DNA from: Ariolimax columbianus
Lineage: Eukaryota > Mollusca > Gastropoda > Stylommatophora > Arionidae
DNA: 64,000 nt
Direction: 5' to 3'
Assembly: GCA_036924085.1 (NCBI GenBank)
Contig: JAVGWX010000011.1
Coordinates: 22,186,739 to 22,250,738 of the forward strand
Positions 11,565-22,440 of this stretch are shown here, piece by piece; the stretch's first letter is position 1, and each line of letters begins with the position of its first letter. The position numbers were made by a program, and so were the translations under genes. A model generated the notes under the pieces. That model was not told where the DNA came from, did not search any database, and was given only the letters and a program-made list of their open reading frames with translations.

Positions 11565-12440
11565 CGACAATCGGCGTTCGTCAGGAGTGTCTACTCTCTC
11601 TGACACTTTTCAATGTTTTACTAGAACGCATTATGTCAGAAGCATTGCATGTACACCTAGGGACGGTCAGTATAGGTGGACGCATACTCACCAATCTCTG
11701 GTTTGCCGACAACATTACCGATCTGGCTGGAACAGAGGTTGAACTTGCGAGCCTAGTCGCAAACCTGGACAATGCTGCCTAGAAATTTGGGATGGAAATC
11801 AGTGCAGAGAAGAGTAAGATCATGGTAAACCCCCCAGAGGGTATTTTAAACCTGATTATGGTCAAAGGTGAACCTCTGGAAAGTGTTGTTGAAAATGGTC
11901 TAGAGTGGAGATCTAGTCCTGACCAGACTGCGAATAATCTGGAAAGACAAGAACATTAGCCTTAAATCGAAGCTGACTTTAATGTATACAATGGTCAACT
12001 TGGCATACTTATACGCGTGTGAGACTTGGATTCTGACGGCTGCCCTAGAACGTAAAATTTGCGCAATGGAAACAAGATGCTTGCGAAGAATTCTTGGCAT
12101 TTTATATTTGGACAAACAAGAGTGTTGTTTAAACTGTTAGGAAGGCGTTAGGTCAATATAAAAACCTACTGACTTTAGTAAAAACATGAAAATTGACATG
12201 GTATGGACATATATCACGATTGATGGGACTCACCAAGACCATCCTGCAAGGCACTGTGCCTGGGAAGTGTGGGAGAGGGAGACCAAACAAGATATGGGAG
12301 AACAAGATAAAAGAGTGGACGGGAATGTCTATAGCTGAAACTAATACCCTGGAAAAAAATTGAGACATAAGGCAAGAGCTGGTTTGACAAACTGCAATAA
12401 TGGTACCTCAACAACCACCTAGGTTACGGGACATGATGAA
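11565..12440 (+). mobile_element. Decayed LINE RT, finger to C-terminus
   Basis: The frame reads LSDTFQCFTRTHYVRSIACT-like shifted pieces. The sensible frame gives VRQECLLSLTLFNVLLERIM, then VSIGGRILTNLWFADNITDL (catalytic YADD decayed to FADN), and FGMEISAEKSKIMVN. Later pieces match the C-terminal K-W-x-G-H and GRG-RPN-type region (ending near 12320). It has many stops and is dead. Confidence 0.75.
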
Positions 12441-12501
12441 TTTAACATATTTAAATGCAAATATTTGGCACACATTCCAGTAATGTACCATATATTTTTA
12501 G

Positions 12502-12589
12502 CACAATCTCCTGGAAGAGGTTTTGGCTCATGTTGAAGAATTCAAACAAGCTGAAAGAAGAACTCAGAGCACATTATGGACACAGGATG
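12502..12589 (+). CDS. TEX11: TEX11-like exon (residues 105-134)
   Basis: The block follows ATTTTTAG and ends at GATG|GTGAGC. It encodes HNLLEEVLAHVEEFKQAERR and then TQSTLWTQD, a charged amphipathic helix followed by a polar turn. It starts in phase 0 and ends with one base of a Gly codon completed at 20486. A decayed LINE ends about 60 bp upstream. The following intron, about 7.9 kb, holds the nested jockey complex. Confidence 0.82.
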
Positions 12590-12837
12590 GTGAGCTTATT
12601 TATCAGCATTTCATCTTGTTCTCATCTGTAGCTAGTCATAATTATTTCATACACCAGTAATACAGTGGATGCTTGTAGAAAGCATTATAGGTCACAGAAA
12701 ATGTAAAACAAGGAAATTTAACAGATAATGGGAACAAGGCCATATGCATGGATCAAATTTAATGGCTTGGACAAATTTTGTTTCTTTCTGCTGTTCATAC
12801 TAAGAGGGACTTTGTGTTGTAGTTCACTTCAATTTCT
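12590..12837 (+). other. TEX11 intron before the jockey complex
   Basis: No element recognised, except for the last bases, which may be the 3' untranslated end of the jockey LINE. Confidence 0.35.
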
Positions 12838-13808
12838 ACGCCTTTCGGCTCGACACAACTGGTTTGTTGTTGTTATACCATAGCTGCTGAGCAATCCTGC
12901 TCGTGGCAGCCCGATGCTATTCTTAAATAGATGAAGTTCTTCATTAGTTGTTTCACTGCTCTGTACAGCGTGTTGGCAATTGTCGGCAGTGCTTGTAAGA
13001 ATCTTTTCCTCATGTCCACGAGCGCCTTGCACCCAATGAGTAGGTGACGAACTGTTTCATCAGGATGAGATAGTGTCTGCACAAGGGCAGGTGCTGGGGA
13101 TTGATGCGGCTCAAATGGCAATTGACTCTAGTATGTCCTGTTCAGAACTGAAAGATGAGACTTTGATCTTTTCTATGTAATTTATTTATGTCACCGTTAC
13201 TTTTTGGCTGTGACATTTAGCTAAATACACTGCGACCTATTGTTTCCATTGCCCACCTGTTCATCCAAATTTCCCGGTTATTATTCTTAATAATTCATTT
13301 TACTGTGTGGTTACTGCAGGGTCTATCCATTTTTTGTTTCGAGGCTCCTGTTTTTGCCAATCTGTCAGCCATCTCATTCTCTAGTAGCCCACTATGTCCA
13401 GGGATCCATTGCAAGATGACATTTATCTCGTTGGCAGTGATGTTGTTGTTGGGTATTTCATATGGATACCATACTCTGCAAAACAGGTAGATTTGAATGC
13501 TGATCCATCCGTATAGTCCAGGACTGCTGATTTTGGGTAGCTAGAGAGTCTCCAAGGCACATGTTTTCAGGATATTAGGTGTAGTCTCCTTGGTGGCTGC
13601 CTTGTCTGTCAGGTGTGTTTTTATGACCGGCAGGCAACAATTTTCTCAAAGGGGTGGTCCAAAAAAACCCATTTTTCCTTTCTTTCTCCTCCGGTACGTG
13701 GTGAATATGGCTTTCCTCTTCATCCAGTGGGGACAATTGCTTCAGTCTTCTCTTTTGCTTCCAAGTGTCTATTTGTAGCCTATTTGGATGCCATATTCTT
13801 GTCTCTTG
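12838..13808 (-). mobile_element. Jockey-like LINE (copy 1): RNase H, C-terminus and 3' end
   Basis: The minus strand gives an RNase H domain: YTDGSAFKST near 13520, then ILQWIPGHSGLLENEMADRL and AKTGA near 13400. After it comes a C-terminal stretch with SHPDETVRHLLIGCKALVDM and RKRFLQALPTIANTLYRAV. The 3' end near 12840-12860, read in sense, contains GTCGAGCCGAAAGGCGTAG, which resembles the core of SINE-A. This is the distal part of the copy that continues at 14084-15815. Confidence 0.85.
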
Positions 13809-14083
13809 GGGATATCGTCGCGAAGTGGTTAAGTCGTTGGCCTCGTGATCAGGTGGTGTGGGTCCGACTCCAGACTCTGCCGTATTTTTCACGGGTGCTT
13901 GATGCGGAGTCCCTGCATCTCGTAGTCACCCCCTAGTCATCTTGTCCTTGACTTGCCACTGGGGTTGGGCGGCACGAGATGAGAGAGTGAGGATAAAAAG
14001 TAGCGCAGTTAATCCTTACTAAAAATAGCGCTAGCAAAATAAATTATGCCATCATCATCTACGATGGACGGCAGCCTTTGCCT
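13809..14083 (+). mobile_element. tRNA-derived SINE-D inserted in the jockey
   Basis: It starts with a tRNA-like region: A box GCGAAGTGGTTAAGTCG and B box GGGTCCGACTCC about 40 bp later. An A-rich, ATC-rich tail follows. The 11-bp sequence CTTGTCTCTTG flanks it (13798-13808 and 14084-14094), and jockey coding sequence continues on both sides. Confidence 0.75.
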
Positions 14084-15815
14084 CTTGTCTCTTGTATCTC
14101 TCTACCGCTTCAGTCAGTGCCCATATAGCGGTTCTGTAGGTGTTGATCTCATCCCCCCACAAATTAGTCTGAGAGTTTGATTCTGCACCCGGTCAATAGA
14201 TGAATGGTCTGTATGGGAAGGCTGTAGTCCATCACGGATTGTACATATACAAGGTATAGTCGCAGAAGAGTTTGTTTATCAGCTGCCCAAGTTATACTAG
14301 CAAGTCTTTTGATTAAGTTTAAACGCTTGATTGCTTTACTTCTAACATTGCAGATGTGGCTGCAAAATTTCATCTGTATGTCCAATGTTACTCCTATATA
14401 AACTGGGGTATCCTCTTTTACTAGTAATTCCCCATTCATTTTGATGTTAATGGATCTCTTTGCTTCTTCATGACAGCGGGAGAAGATGGTGTATACAGTT
14501 TTTGGTGTATTTATCTTTAGTTTTCACAATTCGCAGTAAACTGAAATTGTAAGTAGCGCTCTGTTGATCTTGGCTTTTTGCCAAAATTGGATATTTCTCG
14601 GTGATCGAAATGGCGAGATCGTCAGCAAACAATGCCTTTGACATGTTTAGATGTCTAATGAGGTCATCTATAAAGATGAGGAAATGGATGCAGCTTAGAA
14701 TAGAGTCCTGTGGCATTCCTTCTTCTAACATTCTTTTTCTTGATGTTGCACCTGCAAAGTTAGTAACTATGGTTCTGTTGTCAGGAAGGCCTGTATCCAT
14801 TTGATCATCTTTCCTTCTATTCCCATTTTCATCAAAAGGCCGTTCCTCCAGACGCTGTCATATGCCTGCTGTAGATCAATGAACACTGCTAGTGTGCTTT
14901 TTCCATCTTGGAATCCATCCATCACATGCTGTGTAAACCTAAAGAGGGGATCATCCGTGCGGTGTCTATGCCTGAAACCTGCCTGATTTCTATCAAGGAG
15001 GTTTTTGCTTTCCAGCCACCAATATAGTCTGTTGTTTACCATTCTTTCAACCACTTTACCCAAGCATGAGGTCAGATCTATAGCTTCCAGGTGTTCCTGG
15101 CTGTTTCTCTTTCTTCAGTATGGGTCTGATAGTTGCTGATAGCCATATTGATGGCAACTGTTCTTCGTCCCATGTTTTGTTGATAAGCCATAAAAGTACC
15201 TCTTTTGCTTTTGGTCCTAATTTACTTATCATCTCATTTTTAACTTTATCTGGTCCTGGTACTTTATTTTTTGCCAGTTTCCTCATCGTCATACTCAGTT
15301 CCTGAAGTGATTTTTAAAGGAAGTTATATTGGCGGAGTCGATGTTAAAGAAGTCCTTTAAAAGTGCTTTATCTAGCAGTTTTCTTAATTGCACTTTATTT
15401 ACTCTAGTGTAAAATTTGTTAAAGATCTCAGCTTTCTTGGTGTTTGATACTATTTCATCCCCAGATTCTCTGGCCAGTTGTGTTGGGCTTGACTTTCACT
15501 TGTGCCCTTCAAGGTTGCTCAGTAATCTCTACGCCTAGTTCCCTGCTCTTTTTAGATCGTGCTTGCTACAATTTTTTCTCCAGGTCTCCCACTTGCTTTT
15601 GTTTAGTGATATATCTTACTTTTATTGTCCATCTAGTGTACTGTGTTTTATTTAGGGTGTTTGGAGATTTATCAACCTTCTTCCTGGCCTCTTTCCTCTT
15701 TGACGGCTGCCTCCAGCTCTCGGTTCCAGTACGGTTTATATTTCCTGTACATGCTCTGTCTGATGCATTTCCTTGCAGTTGTTGAGATGGTGGTACATAT
15801 ATATTTGAAAGTTGT
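14084..15815 (-). mobile_element. Jockey-like LINE (copy 1): pre-RT and reverse transcriptase
   Basis: Read on the minus strand from 15800: KYKPYWNRELEAAVKEE (pre-RT), then MTMRKLAKNKVPGPDKVKNE, RPILKKEKQPGTPGSYR, and VVERMVNNRLYWWLESKNLL then QAGFRHRHRT. FIDLQQAYDSVW follows, then a decayed VPQGS box (MPQDSILS) and the catalytic LFADDLAIS, then YIGVTLDIQMKFCSHI. Stops and small frameshifts separate the blocks. It is a dead copy, but the domain order is complete. Confidence 0.88.
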
Positions 15816-18249
15816 ATTGATGTCAGAAACTATCAACACACGAAATAACAATATGAAACCTATAGTGGAAAGCCTAAGCAAAGCAATTCTGCAAGCAGCC
15901 ACTGAGACCATCCCAAGAGGTGCAAGGAAAAACTACAAGCCATATTGAAATCATGAACTGCAGAAAGCTGAGGATGAAGTCTCAAATGCTAGGAACATGG
16001 CAGAGAGAGAGCAATCTATGGAAGCAAATATCGCCCTCAAGGCCATCACTGCGAAATACAAAAGAACACTGAACCAAATAACAAGAGACAGCTGGAAAAA
16101 AAAAACAGAAAGCCTCAATCTAGATAGAGAAGGGAGCAAACTATGGAATTTAGTCAGAGCCATGAATGACGAAAAACCATCAAATAAACAAATTACTATC
16201 AAGCAGGGTGACAACATGCTTACTGGAAAAAAAAGCAGCAAACGCCTTTATAGATCATTATTTCAGAGCAAACCACATTGATGTCCCTACAGACAGGCAT
16301 ACAGACATAAGTGAAGAACAAAAGAGCCACAACATCAATATGGCACCAGAGGAACACATGATGGCAAAACTAACGATGAATGAAATGAATGAGGCCAAAC
16401 AGCAAAGAGGAAGTAACTTTCAGTCCTGAATCAAAGCTGGAAAAGGCGAATTGTACCGCAGGCATGGAGAGATGCTGTACTTATACCAGTACTAAAGAAA
16501 GAAAAAGATAGAACAGATCCAAATGGATACAGGCCCATCAGTCTACTGAGCTGTGTAGGTAAACTGATGGAGCGTATGATAAACACCAAACTGATGTGGC
16601 ACCTGGAAGCAAAACACATATTAATTCCACAGCAAGCAGGATTTAGACAACACAGATCCACTGAGGACCAGATCACTCTCATAGTACAGGAAATAGAGGA
16701 TGCTTACCAAGAGAAAAAGCATACAGTAGTGGTTTGGGTGGATCTAGAGAAGGCATTTGACAAGGTATGGAAAGAGGGACTTAAAGTCAAGCTACGAAGA
16801 AGTGAAGTATCTGGAAAAATGTACAGATGGATCAGCCACTACCTCGAAAACAGAACAGCCAGAGTTCAAGTACAAGGGCAGATGAGCAAAAAGGTGACAC
16901 TGGAACAAAGAGTACCACAAGGGGGAGTACTGTCACCCACACTTTTTCTGATGTATATAAACAACATCATAGAGAATATACAAAGAAAAGTCCACAGCTC
17001 CATGTTTGCAGGTGATCTGGCTATGTGGATCTCTGAAAAAAATCTCACCGTAGCAAACAATCGGATGCAGCAGGCCCTAACATCGTTTGAAGAGTGGGCG
17101 AAATCATGGCTGATCAAAATAAATGAAGAAAAAAACAACATGTACGATATTCTCGCTTTCAAATAAACCACAGAATGCCAAAATAAGTCTTAACGGCAAA
17201 TATCTGCGATCAAACAACAACCCAAACTACTTGGGCGTCACATTTGATCGGCGCATGACATAGAAAAGTCAGATCGAGAGAAACCGAATGAGAGCCAGAC
17301 AAAGAATGGCAATCATGAGGAAACTTGCTGGCATAAGCTGGGGAGCAGATGAGAGAATACTAAAGAAACTGTACACTGGAAGAGTGAGACCAGTTCTCGA
17401 GTATGGCATTGCGGCATCGGCAACAGCAGCAAAGGCGAACTTTGATAAAATTATCAAACTTCAAAACCAAGCCATGAGAGTTATAACAGGAGGCATGAAG
17501 TCAACGCCAATTGTAGAACTTGAAAAGATTACAAATCTGCAATCCATGACCGACAGAAGAGACTGCAGAGCCCAGCAGCAAGCAGAGAAACTCAGAAGAC
17601 TGACAGATCTTCCAATGCATCAGAGACTAAATAGATTTGGAAAAGGGAAACTAAAGCGGAGATACTTTGCAGAAATAGCCAAAGCAAAGATGAGCGAAGA
17701 TCCTATGAACACCATAACAACACCAAAGCCCATCCCTACTGTACACAAACACACATGGAAGCAGCATATCATTCCGGAGGTGGTAGAAAATATACCAGGT
17801 ATTGGAAACAAGAACAGCTCGACTGAAAAAGATAGAAGAGACATAACCCTGAGGTACATAGCGGAAAACTACCCAAGCATGAACTGGACCCATGTATACA
17901 CCGACGGTTCTGTAACAAACACAACACAGAATGGAGGGGGAGGGGTATTCCTGAGCCTAACAAATGGTAGAAAAATAACACTGTCAGTGGCAACTGGAAA
18001 ATTCTCAAGCAATTTCAGAGCGGAGGCAGAGGCACTGAAGGCTGCAGTAAAAGCAATCCTGACAGGCGAAAGCAATGAAAGCCAGATAGTACTGTTTACA
18101 GATGCCCTGGCCATGGCTACAGCACTAAAAAGCCAGAAAAATACTGAACTTAAAGATTTAAGAGCAGTACTCTGTCAACTATGCCAGCAGTCCGCACCAA
18201 AAAGAGTAATGATACAGTGGGTTTCATCCCACTGTAACATTCAAGGCAA
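15816..18249 (+). mobile_element. Jockey-like LINE (copy 2): pre-RT, RT and RNase H
   Basis: The plus strand encodes pre-RT (ARKNYKPY near 15925), then ERMINTKLMWHLEAKHILI, QQAGFRQHRSTEDQ and WVDLEKAFDKVWKEG. Next come VPQGGVLSPTLFLMYINNI and a changed catalytic box, MFAGDLAMW (FADD has become FAGD). A 402-codon frame from 17288 carries RT thumb and RNase H: YTDGS (Asp), FRAEAEALKAAVKA (Glu), LFTDALAMATAL (Asp), then WVSSHCNIQGN. Homology ends at about 18249, before the last RNase H Asp and any 3' tail. Both ends are missing, which is unusual for a LINE insertion. Confidence 0.88.
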
Positions 18250-18505
18250 CATCGTCCAAGACTTTAGTGGTAGTGTTATCTACCAAGTCAGCCGATACAA
18301 GTGTCAGATCGGACCGGCTGGTTGCACCGTATACTCTGTGCAAAAGAGTTTGCAGTGTTTCCAGACTCTGGAGCAGTGTATGATTTGTACCATTACACAG
18401 ATCTTCAATCTCCAGACCTCTCTTATTAAACTGGCAGTATCCAAGATTTGGCATATGGTTCAAATTCAGGTAGACACGAGTTGGACGTCATATTGAATGT
18501 CATAT
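18250..18505 (-). mobile_element. Jockey-like LINE (copy 1): endonuclease C-terminal part
   Basis: The minus strand reads NKRGLEIEDLCNGTNHTLLQ, then GATSRSDLTLVSADLVDNTT and TKVLDDVA. This matches the end of a jockey APE endonuclease, with N-x-RG-x-x-x-x-x-L then S-x-x-DLT. It lies between copy 2 and SINE-A and belongs to the same minus-strand element as 18882-19420 and 14084-15815. Confidence 0.7.
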
Positions 18506-18870
18506 GGGATCAAGATGCTGAGCAGCGCATGAGCTGCAGTGGTCAGCGACCCATAGCTGACTGCTAGCGTCAATGCCAGCGAACCATAGCTGCCAAGACC
18601 CTTCTACACCTCCATGCGGTGATCCTGGATAACAGGCTGCAGCAGGGCAGACTGGCTAAGGAGAAGGGATCGAAGAGGGAATGCTAACCCGATACTCAAA
18701 AAATGCTTGCTGAAGTCAGATGTGTTGGACCGAAAGGTGCAAATATCACAGTCAAGCTGTAAACTACGACACATCGCATTCCGTTCTCTGGACTACATTC
18801 TACTACTTAAGCCTTTTCAGGGTTTGGTAGTGGGAGATTGAGAACGAACGAAGAAGAAAAAGAAGAAGAA
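18506..18870 (+). mobile_element. SINE-A, full 365-bp copy with 11-bp target duplication
   Basis: Starts GGGATCAAGATGCTGAGCAG and ends in (GAA)n. The duplication GAATGTCATAT lies at 18495-18505 and 18871-18881. It interrupts the endonuclease of jockey copy 1. This is the best reference copy of the family in the window. Confidence 0.95.
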
Positions 18871-18881
18871 GAATGTCATAT

Positions 18882-19420
18882 AATATGTATTTTATGTTAT
18901 CTTTGCTCCATAATGTTATTGTTTGATGGTCAATATCATCCACAGGATTGTGTGTTACAATGGCTTGTGTATCATTCCTGATCAGGGTCAGAATGCCCTG
19001 GCATTTGTTGCATTCACATTTATACTGTGTATAGACCATTATGTTAATTTGTCTTTGTGGAAGTATTGTTTCCTGGAGGAGGGCTATATGGATTTGATGG
19101 TCTTGTAGTATTTTGGTAAACTCAGTTAATTTGTTTTGTAATCCGGCAATGTTAAGCTGTAGTATGTTAAGGTTCCCCCTTGCTAACTTCTCGCAGAAAG
19201 CAGGGGAATTATCTCTGTTGCGTGGGCCTTGGAAACCGAGGCTATGCTCGAGCTTGTCTGAATAATATTTATTGTTTCCTGGATGTATTGGGTTGTTTTT
19301 CTGCAGAGCACACTGGGTGCGCCTTTCTCCATGGGTGATAGATGTATTTAGCTTTGCTCTTTCCTTCCTTTGCCATTTGGAGGTTTTGCTTTGTTGGTGG
19401 GGGTGAGGTGGGGTTCACAG
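18882..19420 (-). mobile_element. Jockey-like LINE (copy 1): endonuclease N-terminal part
   Basis: The minus strand gives LEHSLGFQGPRNRDNSPAFC, then NLNILQLNIAGLQNKLTEF (the N-terminal Asn motif of an APE endonuclease) and HIALLQETILPQ (catalytic Glu). CQGILTLIRND and ITLW follow. A lysine-rich run with YIYHPWRKAHPVC precedes it. The remainder of the domain is across the SINE at 18250-18505. Confidence 0.82.
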
Positions 19421-20485
19421 AGTGCATTCCCCGCTAGCCACAGATGCTCTCATTGTAGAATAGTCCTTTATTCTGTATTCAGGCCTTTTCCCATGGCTGT
19501 GTCACATCCTGCCCACTATGCCATCACAATCTCCCCCACCCCCTCCCTCGCACAACAAGCTCCTATTTTCCAATGAGATCCAATGGCTTTGCCCCACCTC
19601 TCCACCCTTAGAGTTAGAGCGTAGTTCGATGGTAGTGCAATGTCAGTTCACTCCGGGCTCTCACTGCAGCTGGGATGTTGTGCTAGACCCGGATCCTCTC
19701 TTGGTGCCTCTACCATTATCTGATCTTTGGTAAAGGTCTCGTAGGTTGGACAAAGAAAAGTTGTGCAGAAAGGCAGACAACAGATGAGAAGAAAATTTAA
19801 CCCATGGGTGGGGTTTGGGTACTGCGCTGTCACCTTAAGGGACCTAAAACTGCTCCACACCTAGTTATACCGTCACGTAATCTGTCACCCCCATAGTAAA
19901 CAACAGGGTCTCCTACGAGAAGGTGTTGCTATGGGCATGTTTGTGCAGGAGAGGTCCTATGCCAGAGGCTTGCTGTCAGCCGGACAGCAGCTCACGCAAC
20001 GATCACTGCATCCTGGATGTGAGAGGCTGTAGATTCGCATCAGCATCCAATTGATGTAAGTGGGACACTGTGCCCAGACCTTAATCCCCTTCCCCCTCCC
20101 TCAAAATTTGGGGATGGAATAGAGGCTTTTGGTCAGCTACGGTTTGCTTACTCTGATGTAAGTAGCTAGCTATGAGTCGCTGACTGCTGTTAGCTCATTC
20201 ACTGCTGCATCTTCAGCCCCATTTGGATATATAATGAGAAACATCCACAGTGCAAGGTTATAACATTAGGTATTCAGTCAAGAGGAAGACCATGAAAAGT
20301 GATGAAGTGATGGGGTTAAAAAACACTACAGAGACATGGATTGAAAATAACAATGGTCACAGATGAAAGAAGATCGAACATCCACATGTCATCTAACAAT
20401 AAAAGTGTACATGAGATGCCTACTACAGTTTCTATCCTTTTGTTTCAGTTGCACAGATGAATCAGTTTGATACATTTTATTTCAG
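19421..20485 (+). other. TEX11 intron, mostly unassigned
   Basis: GC-rich stretches without a motif I can name. A decayed SINE-A-like piece on the minus strand lies near 20150-20222 (it includes 'gagtcgctgactgctg'). The region may be the 5' part of jockey copy 1, but I cannot show it. Confidence 0.35.
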
Positions 20486-20638
20486 GTCCTTCGAAAACAT
20501 CCCCTTCAACAGACATGTTTGTACTCATGTATGAGTTTGAAGCCCTCACAAAACTTAAGGACCAAAGATCGGAGTCAGTTCTAGAAAGGGCATTCACCCT
20601 ACCCAACCTTGACCCTAAACTGTTTCACACACTTGCAG
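20486..20638 (+). CDS. TEX11: TEX11-like exon with duplicated donor (residues 134-185)
   Basis: It follows TTATTTCAG. The 153 bp encode PSKTSPSTDMFVLMYEFEAL, then TKLKDQRSESVLERAFTLPN, then LDPKLFHTLA. MYEFEALTKL followed by a Leu/Pro-rich stretch resembles the conserved LLYEFEARAKL block of the SPO22 family. The donor CAG|GTAACC is repeated 23 bp downstream in a perfect short tandem duplication. Only the first donor keeps the frame with the exon at 25408. Use of the second would give a stop in the next exon. Confidence 0.87.
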
Positions 20639-20675
20639 GTAACCTTGTCACACACTTGCAGGTAACCTTGTCACA
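20625..20675 (+). repeat. 23-bp tandem duplication carrying a second splice donor
   Basis: The sequence repeats exactly with a 23-bp period (2.2 copies). Each copy contains CTTGCAG|GTAACC, so two equally strong donors lie 23 bp apart, at 20638/20639 and 20661/20662. Confidence 0.9.
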
Positions 20676-20805
20676 GGCACATCTTTCAAAGTCCAAATCA
20701 TTTCTACTGTCTCAGTTGCTCTTTAAAATCTTGTATTTGGGAACCTTTTTCTGTGTTAGCTCTTTAAATGTTTAATATCTTGAATTGCATGTTATAGTAG
20801 GACTT

Positions 20806-21149
20806 TCGGGAAATGATACGCTAGTCCAGGCAAGCACAGCATACTGACCAGGACGTTGTGTCAGGGTCAGACACAATTTGCTGACCAACACCATTATCTC
20901 TCTTCCATGTAACGTTTCCTGGAAACAGACTGTTTTCACGGCAGTCTGGATGACAAGATGTGGATCGATGTGATCCCCATAGTAGTGAGCATCATGTAGA
21001 TGAAGCCAAACATATAAAACCACCTGGAGGACCCCTGTCTACCTTCATCAGCACACTTGGATTGTGAGGAAAGCTACTACAACCCACCACTTAACCTCAG
21101 GGTGCACAAAAGAGTAAACTTACTTAATGTGGGTATTAAACAATAACAC
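20806..21149 (+). mobile_element. Element M copy, about one monomer
   Basis: The sense strand starts with one 37-bp monomer and a partial, then the body (CTTCATCAGCACACTTGGAT near 21045), and ends near 'gtattaaacaataac'. Flanks TAGTAGGACTT (20795-20805) and TAGTAAGACTT (21150-21160) form the target duplication with one mismatch. This is the monomer-poor reference form. Confidence 0.85.
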
Positions 21150-21226
21150 TAGTAAGACTTCAATATCTGCACTATTTTACCTTCTGCAACCCCATTGGCA
21201 AATCTTAATTTGTATTAACTATTTAG

Positions 21227-21605
21227 GAATCGCAAATCACAGACATTTGGTCCACGTGCTAGGCTGATAAGCCAACAGCGCGAGGCTACCATTGGAGGGA
21301 TTACGGCCGAACGCCTCTAAGCCGAAATCCCGACCTAAATCCCAGCACCACTGCGATGGGAGGCTACTATAGGGTTGGGACCTGGGGCTCGTGCCCCAGC
21401 ACGACCCGGTCGAGCCGCAGAAAGAGGTCTCTGCCGTCCGCCGATCAAAGCGGGCGGGAAGCTGCCCGATATTCACCCCATACGGCGTTGAGGTGTGAAA
21501 CCTCTAGTAGAAGACTTAGTTCTCGGTCGGGGTGTCGTAAGCAGTAGAGCAGCCACCTCACTGCGAACTGTTGAGACGCAACCCTTGATCATGAGATATG
21601 TCCGC
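21227..21605 (+). pseudogene. 28S rRNA 3'-end pseudogene, copy 1
   Basis: It contains the conserved block ACATTTGGTCCACGTGC, then CGAACGCCTCTAAGCC and the terminal block GTCGTAAGCAGTAGAGCAGC. It ends near ATCATGAGATATGTC. This is the order at the 3' end of animal 28S rRNA. Mismatches such as AATCGCAAATCACAGAC, where a GCAGGT-like run is expected, show decay. It is not a working rRNA gene, since the rest of the rDNA unit is absent. Confidence 0.88.
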
Positions 21606-21659
21606 ACACCAGGCGAACAACATCTCTGTGCCATTACCAGGCTTGTCCCCTGGTTAAAT

Positions 21660-21877
21660 GCACCGTTCGAGAGGAATCGCAGGTCGCTGACATTTGGTCC
21701 ACGTGCTTGGCTGATAAGCCAATGGTGCGAAGCTACCACCTGAGGGACTACGTCCGAACGCCTCTAAGCCAGAATCCCGCCCTAAATCTCAGCACCGCTG
21801 TGATGAGAGGCCACGATATGGTTGGGACCTGGGGCTCGCGTCTCAGCCCGGCCCGGTCGAGCCGCAGAAAGGCACCT
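21660..21877 (+). pseudogene. 28S rRNA 3'-region pseudogene, copy 2
   Basis: Starts GTTCGAGAGGAATCGCAGG and repeats GCTTGGCTGATAAGCCAATG and GAACGCCTCTAAGCCAGAAT, closer to canonical 28S than copy 1. It stops near GAGCCGCAGAAAGG and lacks the terminal part. About 55 bp of other sequence separates the copies. Confidence 0.88.
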
Positions 21878-22440
21878 GGCCAAATGCACTCCTGCCTCGC
21901 TCTTTACCTCTGTCTGCTATCAGTCATCCCAATGGACGCAGAAGAGATGCAGTCCAGCGGACATTGCACCTCTGCCCTATTGTGACAACGTCCCAGGTGG
22001 CGGGGAATGCTAGGCGTGCCATCACTGCAGATGAGCCGAGAAAATAAAGGGAGCAAAGAGATACCTCACTCACATGCATATGCTACGTTTCTGGCAGGAC
22101 GTGACGATCCTGAGACAGTCACACTGGACTGCCTATCTTCCGAGATAGTACAAACTAGTACATAGTCCATCATATCATATCATAGCCAAACGCTATAGAC
22201 ACGGGTGGGGAAGACTCGTTAGTCCTGCAAGACAACTTCCCTAAGAGAGACAACTCTGATCAAAAACAAATGCTGCCTTGCAGATAGGCTGGGGACAGCC
22301 AAAGACTAAGGAGGGCATCCCTACAGAAACGCCTGTTGAAATCGGATGCACTGAGCCACAGGCTTAACAAAATAAAACAGTGCAACGTAAATATCGCTGT
22401 AAACAGTGTACGATGAAGAAGAAGAAGAAGTATTAACTAT

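Larger units (their letters stand above)
21223..22429 (+). mobile_element. 28S rRNA-derived retroposed unit with (GAA)n tail
   Basis: The unit is flanked by GTATTAACTAT at 21212-21222 and 22430-22440. It holds two copies of the 3' region of 28S rRNA, at 21227-21605 and about 21660-21877. A body of about 400 bp follows, and then a 3' part resembling other SINE cores here: GAAATCGGATGCACTGAG and later CAGTGCAACGTAAATATCG. It ends in (GAA)n. The target duplication and tail show it was inserted as one RNA copy by LINE machinery. It may be a composite SINE. Confidence 0.85.

Noticed and set aside
16567..18496. Host gene with RT and RNase H domains
   Set aside because: Typical jockey domain order, catalytic Asp changed (FAGD) and coding broken; no sign of domestication.
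21227..21877. Functional rDNA
   Set aside because: Only the 28S 3' region is present, duplicated, mutated and bounded by a target-site duplication.
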